From assembly GCF_000970025.1 (NCBI RefSeq), contig NZ_CP009527.1:1-41698 (forward strand): a DNA stretch of 41,698 nucleotides, in the 5' to 3' direction. Within the stretch, counting starts at the first letter, position 1, and every line of letters begins with the position of its first letter. This document shows, piece after piece, positions 1 through 8,794 of this stretch. A program made the position numbers and the translations under genes. This DNA is from Methanosarcina barkeri MS. GTDB taxonomy: Archaea; Halobacteriota; Methanosarcinia; Methanosarcinales; Methanosarcinaceae. Under the pieces are notes generated by a model, which had not been told where the DNA came from, ran no database searches, and saw only the letters and a list, made by a program, of their open reading frames with translations.

Positions 1-578
1 GTGAGTTTACAACTCCCGGAAACTACACAGTTAATCTGACTGCAAGCAATGCAAACGGTACAAATTCAAAATTAGCTACAATAACTGTTACTGAGAACCC
101 TGAACCAGTTCTTCCTGTAGCTAATTTCAGTACTAATGTCAGTGAAGGTTATGCTCCTTTAGTTGTCCAGTTTAACGACAGTTCGAAAAATGCAACTGGA
201 TGGCATTGGGATTTTGGCGATGGAGCTAACTCAACCGAGAAAAATCCAATGCATATTTACACAGTAGCAGGAACTTATACTGTAAATCTAACAGCTAGCA
301 ATGAATACGGCATGAATTCAACGTCAGTTATAATCAACGTTTTTGAGAATATGCCTTTCCCAGGTTACACTAATCCACCAAAAGATATCGACCATGATGG
401 TTTCTATGAGGACATCAATGGAGACGGAAACGTGGATTTTGATGATGTGGTGGCATACTATACTAACATGTATTGGATGAAAACAAATGTTCCTGTTGCT
501 CTTTTTGATTATAATAATAACAATATCATTGATTTTGATGATGTTGTAATACTTTATAAGATATCTAAGGAAGGATGA
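1..578 (+). CDS. C-terminal part of a secreted PKD-domain protein with dockerin-like end (continues from window end)
   Basis: An open frame with codons starting at position 3 runs to the stop at 576-578 and has no start inside the window. It holds the tail of one PKD domain, one complete PKD domain (about 105-340, with WDFGDG and TYTVNLTASN), and a dockerin-like pair of calcium loops, DINGDGNVDFDD and DYNNNNIIDFDD. PKD domains are beta-sandwich modules of archaeal surface proteins, and dockerin-like loops normally bind cohesin domains. The frame and repeat phase continue exactly from the open frame starting at 40045, so this is probably the 3' part of one gene cut by the window edge. If joined, the protein has about 743 residues. 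The next surface gene starts 4 nt after the stop, which suggests co-transcription. Confidence 0.9.
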   Translation, partial: EFTTPGNYTVNLTASNANGTNSKLATITVTENPEPVLPVANFSTNVSEGYAPLVVQFNDSSKNATGWHWDFGDGANSTEKNPMHIYTVAGTYTVNLTASNEYGMNSTSVIINVFENMPFPGYTNPPKDIDHDGFYEDINGDGNVDFDDVVAYYTNMYWMKTNVPVALFDYNNNNIIDFDDVVILYKISKEG

Positions 579-582
579 ATCT

Positions 583-3500
583 ATGAATAAGCTGTATAGA
601 GTTTTAGTCTTTCTGGTCTTTTTTGGACTAGGGATACCATGTGCATCGGCAGCAAACATCACGTCGTTTATTCCTCAAACAGTTCAGATGGACATGGGTT
701 CTTCTCAGGAAGTCCAGATTGTAATGGATGAAGTTCCTGCCGGACTGGCAGGTTTCAACATTACAATTTCGGTTTCAGATCCGGAAATTGCGGAAATAAC
801 TGAGGTTTCGTTTCCTGATTGGAACTTGATACCGGAGAACTCCACAGTTCCTTCAAGTTCTGTTTGGATAAGAGGTATTGACCTTGGAGAAACAGTTAAC
901 TCCAACGACGTCAATGTTTCGCTTGGAAACATTACTATAACCGGAAAACAGGCAGGTACTGCAGGTCTAAACATACAGCCAGAATTGATAACTGCTGATG
1001 GTGGCAGTACAATAAATTCAGTTGTAAATCCAGGTGAAATAAATGTATTAGATATAGAATCAGATACAGAATTTCCTATAATTAATTCTGTTGATCTCGA
1101 TGACTATACACCTAACACTGGTAATTCTATCCTTGTGACTGTCGATACAACTGACAATGTTGGAGTCAGTGAGGTAAAGGCAAACGATGTTTCACTTGTT
1201 CATCAGAGTGGAAATATCTGGAGTGGAAGCATTGTAGCAGTTGAAGGTACTCATTCTGTAAATGTATCCTCTGAGGATGCAGCAGGTAATGTTGCCTGGA
1301 ACAATGATACTTCCTACACAGCTACAACACCAGAACTACCAGATACAGAATTTCCTGTAATTAATTCTGTTGATCTCGATGACTATACACCTAACACTGG
1401 TAATTCTATCCTTGTGACTGTCGATACAACTGACAATGTTGGAGTCAGTGAGGTAAAAGCAAACGATGTTTCACTTGTTCATCAGAGTGGAAATATCTGG
1501 AGTGGAAGCATTGTAGCAGTTGAAGGTACTCATTCTGTAAATGTATCCTCTGAGGATGCAGCAGGTAATGTTGCCTGGAACAATGATACTTCCTACACAG
1601 CTACAACACCAGAACTACCAGATACAGAATTTCCTGTAATTAATTCTGTTGATCTCGATGACTATACACCTAACACTGGTAATTCTATCCTTGTGACTGT
1701 CGATACAACTGACAATGTTGGAGTCAGTGAGGTAAAGGCAAACGATGTTTCACTTGTTCATCAGAGTGGAAATATCTGGAGTGGAAGCATTGTAGCAGTT
1801 GAAGGTACTCATTCTGTAAATGTATCCTCTGAGGATGCAGCAGGTAATGTTGCCTGGAACAATGATACTTCCTACACAGCTACGACACCAGATCCAACAA
1901 GCAGTGAAGGTGAACTGCAACTCTGGACATTTGACGCAGGCAAAGTAAGCGATATTCCAGATAACATTTACACGGCTAATCCAATTAATTCCACCTCAAA
2001 CGTGAGTCTTGCGTACAATTCTACATTAGGGTCCATTGACTCTAGCTGTTGGAATAATGATAGTGGTGAAACTTATATCACAGGTGCGTATCCTGCTGTT
2101 AACGAAAACCTGACATTTACAATAGGAGTTGACTCCAGTTCAGAATGGTCATACGGGTACATCCATACTTCAGTTGCCAATCTTGGTATCAGACATGCTT
2201 TAGATGGCAGTTATTGGGTGAAGTCTTACTGGACGAGTGATAATGGAAGTCAGTTAAACTCTAGTTTCCAGATTCCTGCAAGTTCAGTTGTCAAAAATAA
2301 AGTTACGGTTAGTATCCACAGTAACGACTCAACTCGTACGAATGTCGTCACTGCTGGGTCTGGAATGTCCGTCACTACTCCTTATACAACAGAGAAAACA
2401 CGAAAACTACCCTATACAAATGTAATTCAGCCTTTAATTTATCTGGATCTCTGGGCAAATAATGAAGGCGATTGGGTTAATATGCATCTCTACAACATAA
2501 CTCAATCGATTCCAAGAGACATGATTACGCCATATGCGCGAAATGATATAATGGCATTTGGTTTTGACTATCCGAATGTTGCAAATAACCAGAATGGTAC
2601 AGATCTCTTAATTTCTCGCAATCAAACTGCAAGTGTCTATGTTTCGGAGGCTAATCTGCTAAACTCTGATGATATTGATTATGATAACAGTCTGTTTGCT
2701 AATGGGTTTAAGGGATGTATACACTTCCATCCTGGACTTGCATCTGAGTCTCTCGAAGATGCCAAAAACACGATAGACACCCAAACTACGCTTATGGAGA
2801 ATACTTTAGGTTTAACACCTGCTTCATGGAGTTCTACTGAGAATAACGATAATATAACACATGCAATTTATGTGTACAACAAGTATGGGTCACTGTACAG
2901 AAATGGTCCAATGGGTATGGACTTTATCCCTAATGTTAATACCCTCTCGAACGAGACATGGGACTGGTGGTCAGTGAGTTCAGCACACGGTGCAATCTCT
3001 CCATGCTTCACACATGAGACAGATAATTACCCAGCGGTTCAGTACTCAATAGATCCAGATCTGTTCAAGACTTTTGTGCTTAATCTGAATTCAAACGGTA
3101 TTGACCTGGTTGATTTCTCAAAATGGTATTATAGCTCAATGGCACAGACTGCTACCACTGATGTTTTGCAATCTGATGAGAATAACCTAAAGTTCCAGCT
3201 AAACACAAGTGGTGGGTATTCAGTCAATATAAATGTGCGGACTACGATTTCTCCTTCGAGCCTGGATTGTGATGGTGTGTCGGTACCATTTGATCAGACA
3301 TCTGACGGCATTCAGTTCATGAGTGTTGGCAATGGGACATACACTTTGAAAAATTCTATGCCAGTACGCCCTGTAGCTAATTTCAGTACCAATGTCAGTG
3401 AAGGTTATGCTCCTTTAATTGTCCAGTTTACTGATTTGTCCACAAATGCAGAATCAGTATCCTGGGACTTTGAAAATGATGGAGTTACTGACACTAATAA

Positions 3501-4836
3501 AAGTAATCCAGTTCATGAGTTTACAACTGCAGGAACCTATACAGTTAATCTGACTGCAAGCAATGCAAACGGTACAAATTCAAAGCTAGGTACAATTACT
3601 GTTACTGAGAACCCTGAATCAGTTCTTCCTGTGGCAAACTTCAGTACCAATGTCAGTGAAGGTTATGCTCCTTTAATTGTCCAGTTTACTGATTTGTCCA
3701 CAAATGCAGAATCAGTATCCTGGGACTTTGAAAACGATGGAGTTACTGACACTAATAAAAGTAATCCAGTTCATGAGTTTACAACTGCAGGAACCTATAC
3801 AGTTAATCTGACTGCAAGCAATGCAAACGGTACAAATTCAAAGCTAGGTACAATTACTGTTACTGAGAAACCTGAATCAGTTCTTCCTGTGGCAAACTTT
3901 ACTGCAAGTCTTACTGTACAGTTCACTGACATATCTACCAACAATCCAACTCAATGGGAATGGAATTTTGGAGATGGAACTAGTTCAACTGAGCAGAATC
4001 CTGTACATGTATACGGTAGTGAGGGAACATATACGGTTACACTGGTTGCAACAAATGATGCTGGTTCCAGCTATGTAAGATCAATGGTTATTACCGTAAC
4101 CCGCTTGATACCAGTTGCAAGCTTCACTGCAGATCCTACAGAAGGCTCTGCTCCATTGACTGTTCAATTCACTGATACATCCACCAACAGTCCAACTCAA
4201 TGGAACTGGGACTTTGGAGATGGAAATACTTCAACCGAGCAGAACCCTGTGCATGTGTTCAGTGATGAGGGAATGTACAGTGTTACCCTGGTTGCAATAA
4301 ATGGCGACGGTTCCAGCGATCCAAGATCAATGGATATTAAAGTAAATCGCATACCGACACCACCAGTTGTAAACTTCACCGCACAGCAGACAGGACCACT
4401 TACGGTTCAGTTTAACGATACATCCAGTAACAGTCCAACTCAATGGAACTGGGACTTTGGTGATGGTTCCACATCTACCGATGCAAACCCAGCACATACC
4501 TATGCTGTTGCAGGAACTTATACAGTTAACCTGACTGTAAGCAATGCAGATGGTTCTGATACCATAGGTAAGGCAATAACCGTTACTGGAACATCTGCTT
4601 CGCCAACAGCAAGATTTACATTGGCACCTCAGATTGGGCGTTCTCCTCTCACGGTTAAATTCACAGATAAATCTGTCAATGCAGCCTCAATAAAGTGGGA
4701 CTTTGGCGATGGAACTACCTCTACCGAATCAAACCCAAGTCACACCTACACAACAGGATTCTACATTGTGAGATTAACTGCAACCAATGGCGACAAATCA
4801 AGTACTACAGCCAATATAGTAATAGTTGGAAGATGA
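583..4836 (+). CDS. Large secreted protein: cohesin-like, three Ig-like repeats, deacetylase-like region, six PKD domains
   Basis: This 1417-residue protein has a signal peptide (residues 1-25, ending CASAA). Residues 26-158 look like a cohesin domain: a run of beta strands with PAGLAGFNITISVSDPEI early and a glycine-rich GEINV end. Residues 161-439 are three almost identical 93-residue Ig-like repeats, encoded by 279-bp DNA units. Residues about 445-920 resemble the deacetylase-like part of the two paralogs at 32.6 and 35.5 kb, with FGFDYPN, IHFHPG and FTHETDNYP. This family guess is weak. Six PKD domains fill residues 926-1417. There is no C-terminal membrane anchor, so the protein is secreted or held by partners. 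The first domain could bind the dockerin-like tails of neighbouring proteins. The start follows an AAGGA site, 4 nt after the preceding stop. Confidence 0.9.
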   Translation: MNKLYRVLVFLVFFGLGIPCASAANITSFIPQTVQMDMGSSQEVQIVMDEVPAGLAGFNITISVSDPEIAEITEVSFPDWNLIPENSTVPSSSVWIRGIDLGETVNSNDVNVSLGNITITGKQAGTAGLNIQPELITADGGSTINSVVNPGEINVLDIESDTEFPIINSVDLDDYTPNTGNSILVTVDTTDNVGVSEVKANDVSLVHQSGNIWSGSIVAVEGTHSVNVSSEDAAGNVAWNNDTSYTATTPELPDTEFPVINSVDLDDYTPNTGNSILVTVDTTDNVGVSEVKANDVSLVHQSGNIWSGSIVAVEGTHSVNVSSEDAAGNVAWNNDTSYTATTPELPDTEFPVINSVDLDDYTPNTGNSILVTVDTTDNVGVSEVKANDVSLVHQSGNIWSGSIVAVEGTHSVNVSSEDAAGNVAWNNDTSYTATTPDPTSSEGELQLWTFDAGKVSDIPDNIYTANPINSTSNVSLAYNSTLGSIDSSCWNNDSGETYITGAYPAVNENLTFTIGVDSSSEWSYGYIHTSVANLGIRHALDGSYWVKSYWTSDNGSQLNSSFQIPASSVVKNKVTVSIHSNDSTRTNVVTAGSGMSVTTPYTTEKTRKLPYTNVIQPLIYLDLWANNEGDWVNMHLYNITQSIPRDMITPYARNDIMAFGFDYPNVANNQNGTDLLISRNQTASVYVSEANLLNSDDIDYDNSLFANGFKGCIHFHPGLASESLEDAKNTIDTQTTLMENTLGLTPASWSSTENNDNITHAIYVYNKYGSLYRNGPMGMDFIPNVNTLSNETWDWWSVSSAHGAISPCFTHETDNYPAVQYSIDPDLFKTFVLNLNSNGIDLVDFSKWYYSSMAQTATTDVLQSDENNLKFQLNTSGGYSVNINVRTTISPSSLDCDGVSVPFDQTSDGIQFMSVGNGTYTLKNSMPVRPVANFSTNVSEGYAPLIVQFTDLSTNAESVSWDFENDGVTDTNKSNPVHEFTTAGTYTVNLTASNANGTNSKLGTITVTENPESVLPVANFSTNVSEGYAPLIVQFTDLSTNAESVSWDFENDGVTDTNKSNPVHEFTTAGTYTVNLTASNANGTNSKLGTITVTEKPESVLPVANFTASLTVQFTDISTNNPTQWEWNFGDGTSSTEQNPVHVYGSEGTYTVTLVATNDAGSSYVRSMVITVTRLIPVASFTADPTEGSAPLTVQFTDTSTNSPTQWNWDFGDGNTSTEQNPVHVFSDEGMYSVTLVAINGDGSSDPRSMDIKVNRIPTPPVVNFTAQQTGPLTVQFNDTSSNSPTQWNWDFGDGSTSTDANPAHTYAVAGTYTVNLTVSNADGSDTIGKAITVTGTSASPTARFTLAPQIGRSPLTVKFTDKSVNAASIKWDFGDGTTSTESNPSHTYTTGFYIVRLTATNGDKSSTTANIVIVGR
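1063..1899 (+). repeat. Three tandem 279-bp coding repeats
   Basis: Units begin at 1063, 1342 and 1621, each opening with GATACAGAATTTCCT. They are nearly identical at DNA level (for example AAGGC/AAAGC near 1178/1457) and encode 93 residues each of an Ig-like module. Such low divergence points to recent duplication or ongoing homogenisation, and copy number may vary between isolates. Confidence 0.95.
3367..3893 (+). repeat. Two near-identical PKD-coding repeats, related to those at 41029-41698
   Basis: The first two PKD domains of the 1417-residue protein begin near 3367 and 3625. Their period of about 258 bp equals the PKD period at the window end, and long stretches match those copies closely. 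Copies shared between two genes offer substrate for recombination or gene conversion between them. Confidence 0.85.
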
Positions 4837-5289
4837 GTCACCAGTCATGAAACTGAAGACCAGTGATAGCAATGGAATGACTGCAATAAAACCAGTGGAA
4901 GTTCCAGTTGCTTGTCTCAGTACCAGCTAACAACTGGAAAAACAGGAATAATGGGCTGGCTCACCAATAGGAGAGCATGAACAGCCCTACTTCCTGGCAC
5001 TGGAACCTAGTAATGGAACGATTTTAACCATCCAGAATCTAAGGAGGTGTATTTAACTCTGAAAGTGAGAAGTCTTCTCCTTCAAAACCGAGCCTTGAGG
5101 CAAAGGATTCAGAGAGGAGTAATTCACACTGGAAAATATGGCTTATCTGACTGTAAAAAATAATGGTGACAATATACAAAATGATGCAGAACTTTATCTG
5201 TATTCTCAAAAAGCAATGGCAGGGAGGCTATGTCTGCCAGATAGGGTAAACCCAACCTATTGAGAAAGGTGGACTTAGAGTTCAGAGAG
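4837..5289 (+). pseudogene. Decayed surface-protein remnant downstream of the PKD gene
   Basis: No long frame is open here, but short translations in different frames look like fragments of a secreted protein: SDSNGMTAIKPVEVPV near 4860-4910 and ENMAYLTVKNNGDNIQNDAE near 5130-5190. The stretch lies directly behind the PKD gene on the same strand. I read it as relics of one or more surface genes broken by frameshifts and stops. It could also be plain noncoding sequence, and no single reading frame restores it by eye. Confidence 0.35.
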
Positions 5290-5340
5290 TAAACTATCAT
5301 TCAGCTAAAGACCAGGGTTTTTATGCTTCTTCCTATAAAC
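5290..5340 (-). repeat. Solo IS200/IS605-type end-like hairpin remnant (copy 1)
   Basis: The plus strand reads AACTATCATTCAGCTAAAGA and then GGGTTTTTATGCTTC and CCTATAAA. It matches the element at 28656-28708, which carries the hairpin arms GAAGC...GCTTC and the TAGTTCAC-type edge when read on the minus strand. It lies in the gap between the converging surface and glycan operons. No tnpA or tnpB is nearby. Confidence 0.5.
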
Positions 5341-5384
5341 CAAAAAGTCTCCCTGCTAATTGTTAGATTTACAAGTGGGCTAGT

Positions 5385-6524
5385 TCATAAGGTTTGCCCA
5401 TAGATGGATTTAGTTGTTTTTGCAATATTTTTCCAAGTAAAAGATTCTGCATATTCTTTAATTTTAAAAGTATCCCAGTTTTTATTTAGTGCTAACATTA
5501 TAGTTTTTTCCAGTGCTTCTGAACTTGCAGGTTCGCATAATAATCCATAATCTTCAGAGGCTATAATCTCAGGAACTCCACCTACTTTTGTTCCTATAAA
5601 CGGTTTTCCACACCCTATCGCTTCAAACATAACAATAGGATTTCCTTCTCCAAGGCTTGGTAGGACAAAGAAATCACTGGTGTTTATGTAAATAGGAATC
5701 TCATCATCAGGGATCCATCCCACCAATTTTATATAGTCTTCGAGTTTGAAGTCTTTTATCTGTTGTTCCAGAGTCTCTAATAGATAGCCTTTCCCTGCAA
5801 TGATACAGTAAATGTCAGATCTGGTTTTTGCAATATTGCCAATTGCTTCAATAAGGTATTTGTGACCTTTTATATCGATTAAATTTGAGATATTAAAGAT
5901 CACCTTTTTATTCACAGGAACTCCAAGCATAGCCCGGCATTCATCAGTATCCCTTGGGAAAAAAAAGGCTGAATCATAGCCGTTTGGAATTACAACTAGT
6001 TTATTAGAGTACTGTGGAAAAGTCTTGGAGATAATGTCTTTTTGTTTATTTGAAACTAAAATCATTGTGTCTACATTTTTTAAAACAAAGTTAAAAAAAG
6101 GTTTATATTTTTTCACGAATTCTTCTGTATTTGAGTAATGAAATGTGACAATTAACTTTCTACCTGCGATTTTTGATGCAATGGAGGCGGTAATTGAGGA
6201 AATAAAACTGAAGATCCCGCCCGATGTTTGATCATGGATTATTTCGTACTTTTTTTTGTTGGATAAAATCTCAAAAAACAATCCAAAGGTACGCCGATAG
6301 ACCTTCTCGATATTCGTGGTCTTTGCGTTATCTTCATTTGTATAGTAATTGTACAATAATATTTCACTATCTTCAACAGACAAATTTTCAATTAATTTCC
6401 TGGTATGTGTAGAAACCCCACCTGAGGAAGCTACAGATCCACACATTAAAACTCTTACGATTTTGCCACCCCCACTTTTTCTAAATACGTTGCCATGGAC
6501 AGCATCATCCAAGCTGCTCCCCAT
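5385..6524 (-). CDS. GT4-family glycosyltransferase
   Basis: This protein of up to 379 residues has the GT-B layout: an N-terminal GGVSTHTRKL loop, VVIPNGYD near the domain linker, and the C-terminal nucleotide-sugar site PSLGEGNPIVMFEAIGCGKP with the E-x7-E pattern. It probably transfers a sugar from an activated donor onto a growing glycan on the cytoplasmic membrane face. It is the last gene of the minus-strand glycan operon. The start is uncertain. The ATG at 6524 overlaps the upstream gene by 70 nt and has no clear ribosome-binding site. The best site, GGGGGTGG at 6466-6473, points to an ATC codon at 6461. The next ATG (6446) would remove the first beta strand. Confidence 0.9.
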   Translation of the reverse strand: MGSSLDDAVHGNVFRKSGGGKIVRVLMCGSVASSGGVSTHTRKLIENLSVEDSEILLYNYYTNEDNAKTTNIEKVYRRTFGLFFEILSNKKKYEIIHDQTSGGIFSFISSITASIASKIAGRKLIVTFHYSNTEEFVKKYKPFFNFVLKNVDTMILVSNKQKDIISKTFPQYSNKLVVIPNGYDSAFFFPRDTDECRAMLGVPVNKKVIFNISNLIDIKGHKYLIEAIGNIAKTRSDIYCIIAGKGYLLETLEQQIKDFKLEDYIKLVGWIPDDEIPIYINTSDFFVLPSLGEGNPIVMFEAIGCGKPFIGTKVGGVPEIIASEDYGLLCEPASSEALEKTIMLALNKNWDTFKIKEYAESFTWKNIAKTTKSIYGQTL

Positions 6525-7657
6525 CGCATATAGGGAATTTTATTTGTTAAAACCCGGTTTTTCTGGTAGAAAAAGTATCCAGAGTTGTCCTGCATATTAA
6601 AAATTGTCCATTCCAAAATCTTCCTTGCAAATTCAAGAAATTCTGGATCAAACATGCTTAACTTACTAAAAGTAATTATGCCTTGAGCTTGGTTATGTAT
6701 ATCTGTAGGGTACATTTGGGGATATCGGTAATAACATCTGCCGTCATCTAAAAACTGTTTTTTCCTGTAAAAATTTACACCTCTCTTGATTGAGTCTATT
6801 AGCCGGTCCTGTTCTTTTGGTTCAGCAAAGGAGAGGTACTCAACCAGAGAATCTATTATAAAGCCCTGATGAAAATCCGTTTGACGCCTTATCTTTCCAC
6901 TTTTATATTTGGTGTAGATCCAGCAACCATCTGAATCCTGGGTACGTATTAAAAATTCGGAAAGCTTGCACGCTACCGTTCTCATCTCAGCATCGTCAAA
7001 CAGAGGCATTAACTTGCATATAGCGGTCAGACCTTTAGCAGAAGCATCTGTTACGATTTTATCTTCACTTAAAGTATCGTACTGCAGGTAATAAAGACCA
7101 TCATCGGTTTTTCTCAGTAGATCTTTTATTAAGAAATCACAGGCGCTTTTCCCAATATCTTTTAACGCCTCATCCTTAAAAATCAAGTAACTGTCAACCA
7201 TTGCTTTGATCACATTTGATGTTGTGATAATATCAGGTATTTCTGGAGTTAATATGTCCCCATCAAAGCCCCTGTGGTAAAAATAGTGTCCTGCCCAGCA
7301 ATCAAACCCATACTTTTGTTTGAGAGACTTATTTTTTAAAAAATTGCTGCATTCAAACAGATCCTCTTTATACCGTTGATCGTTTGTTAAAGAATAAATT
7401 TTTGAAAATGATTGGGCAAAAAGGGACATCCCTTTTACATCTAGCCCTTTTTCAACACCTATAATTGGCCTGATGTTTAAGATAGAGTACTTATTCAATT
7501 GAGTTACCAGTATCTCCAGTAGCTGAGAGCTCGAACAGAATTTGTTTACTATTTTACTGTTTAGTGCATCATAAGGGTCCCATCCATAGTACTCTTCACT
7601 TTTTACCCAGTCATAAAGCGATTTCATGGAGTTATCTACAATTACATCGAAGGTCAT
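6455..7657 (-). CDS. Predicted alpha-helical toroid protein of a glycan operon, function unknown
   Basis: This 400-residue soluble protein has repeated helical pairs and aromatic motifs such as CWAGHYFYHRGFDGD, ITTSNVIKAMVDSYL, DGCWIYTK and YMRWGAAWMMLSMATYL. The pattern suggests an alpha/alpha toroid like six-hairpin glycosidases or terpenoid-cyclase-type barrels. I cannot name a family with confidence and see no definite catalytic residues. There is no signal peptide. It lies between the UDP-GlcNAc epimerase and the GT4 gene, so a role in building or trimming the same glycan, or in lipid-linked intermediates, is possible. The ATG at 7657 is supported by a GGGGGG site about 8 nt upstream. 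Confidence 0.75.
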   Translation of the reverse strand: MTFDVIVDNSMKSLYDWVKSEEYYGWDPYDALNSKIVNKFCSSSQLLEILVTQLNKYSILNIRPIIGVEKGLDVKGMSLFAQSFSKIYSLTNDQRYKEDLFECSNFLKNKSLKQKYGFDCWAGHYFYHRGFDGDILTPEIPDIITTSNVIKAMVDSYLIFKDEALKDIGKSACDFLIKDLLRKTDDGLYYLQYDTLSEDKIVTDASAKGLTAICKLMPLFDDAEMRTVACKLSEFLIRTQDSDGCWIYTKYKSGKIRRQTDFHQGFIIDSLVEYLSFAEPKEQDRLIDSIKRGVNFYRKKQFLDDGRCYYRYPQMYPTDIHNQAQGIITFSKLSMFDPEFLEFARKILEWTIFNMQDNSGYFFYQKNRVLTNKIPYMRWGAAWMMLSMATYLEKVGVAKS

Positions 7658-7678
7658 AAGTTAACCCCCCAGTTTGAC

Positions 7679-8794
7679 TTATAACGCATTAATTGTTACA
7701 GCAATTCTGTTGCTTGCACTTTTATTTCCAAATAATCCATTAATTGTTGCAGCAATTCTGTTGCTTGCACTCCCATCCCCAAATCTATTCCGATGCTCCT
7801 TGGCCAAAGGCATAAATTCATTCACTGCTTCTATAATCTTATTTTTATTGGAACCAACTAGTACATTCCATCCATCTCTAATGGTCTCAATCCACTCTGT
7901 GTTTTCCCTAAGTGTAACGCACGGCACTTTCAAAATATATGCTTCTTTCTGAACGCCTCCGGAGTCGGTTAGAATCATCTTAGCATGATTCATGAGTTTT
8001 ATGAAATCAAGGAACCCTAGAGGTTTTGTTAACGTAACAGAGGAGCTTAAGCTCTCATATAACCCATAACTTCTAAGCAGTTTTTCAGTTCGTGGGTGAA
8101 CAGGAAAAATGATGTTTTCGTCCAGTCCTTGAAAAGCTTCAATAATATTTTGAAGGTTTTCTATATTATCAGTATTACTTGCTCTATGGATTGTAGCAAC
8201 TAGATAGTCCCTGTTTTTTAGGTTAAGATCGGTTAAGATTGAAGATTTTGCTTCTGCAATCTCCTTATTAAGAAGAAGAGAATCAACCATAACATCACCA
8301 GTTAAATACACATTTTCAGTGATTCCTTCTTCTCTCAGGTTGTCAACTGCATTCTGAGTTGGACAAAACAAGATGTTTGAGCAATGATCTGTCAAAATGC
8401 GATTGATCTCTTCAGGCATGGATCTATCAAAGCTTCTTAACCCAGATTCTACATGTGCATTTTTTATTCCAAGCTTTGATGCAGCCAAAGCTCCTGCAAG
8501 TGTTGAATTAGTATCCCCATAAGTCAGCACAAGATCAGGTTTTTCAATTAGAAGAACTTCTTCTAATTTTCGGAGCATTTCTCCTGTTTGTTGACCATGT
8601 GAGCCAGAACCTACACCAAGATAATAGTTCGGTTCAGGAATACCTAATTCCTCAAAGAATACCTTATTCATTTCATAGTCGTAATGCTGGCCAGTATGAA
8701 TCAAACATTCTTCGTTAGTTTTTCTTAATTCTCTTGAAACCACAGAAGCTTTCACGAACTGAGGTCTAACACCTACAACACTTGCGATCTTCAT
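7679..8794 (-). CDS. wecB: UDP-N-acetylglucosamine 2-epimerase (non-hydrolysing)
   Basis: The enzyme interconverts UDP-GlcNAc and UDP-ManNAc, a precursor of surface glycans. The 371 residues carry the family signatures VVGVRPQFVKASVV (residues 6-19), HTGQHYDYEM (33-42), YGDTNSTLAGALAA, HVESGLRSFDRSMPEEINR and IHRASN. D94, E116, E129 and H203 fit the catalytic set known from the E. coli enzyme. The start ATG overlaps the stop of the upstream DUF354 gene by 4 nt (ATGA) and has a GGTGA site, so the two are translationally coupled. The C-terminus carries a 17-residue tandem duplication (SASNRIAATI, then SASNRIAVTI), which is unusual. Confidence 0.95.
   Translation of the reverse strand: MKIASVVGVRPQFVKASVVSRELRKTNEECLIHTGQHYDYEMNKVFFEELGIPEPNYYLGVGSGSHGQQTGEMLRKLEEVLLIEKPDLVLTYGDTNSTLAGALAASKLGIKNAHVESGLRSFDRSMPEEINRILTDHCSNILFCPTQNAVDNLREEGITENVYLTGDVMVDSLLLNKEIAEAKSSILTDLNLKNRDYLVATIHRASNTDNIENLQNIIEAFQGLDENIIFPVHPRTEKLLRSYGLYESLSSSVTLTKPLGFLDFIKLMNHAKMILTDSGGVQKEAYILKVPCVTLRENTEWIETIRDGWNVLVGSNKNKIIEAVNEFMPLAKEHRNRFGDGSASNRIAATINGLFGNKSASNRIAVTINAL
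7688..7789 (-). repeat. 51-bp tandem duplication at the 3' end of the epimerase gene
   Basis: ATTAATTGTT begins at 7688 and again at 7739, 51 bp apart. Each unit encodes 17 residues of the form FG..SASNRIA.TIN.L. The two copies differ at several bases, so the event is not very recent. It lengthens the protein without breaking it. Confidence 0.9.

Noticed and set aside
324..662. Antisense open frame over the dockerin-coding region
   Set aside because: It is a shadow of the PKD/dockerin gene; the sense strand has clear domains.
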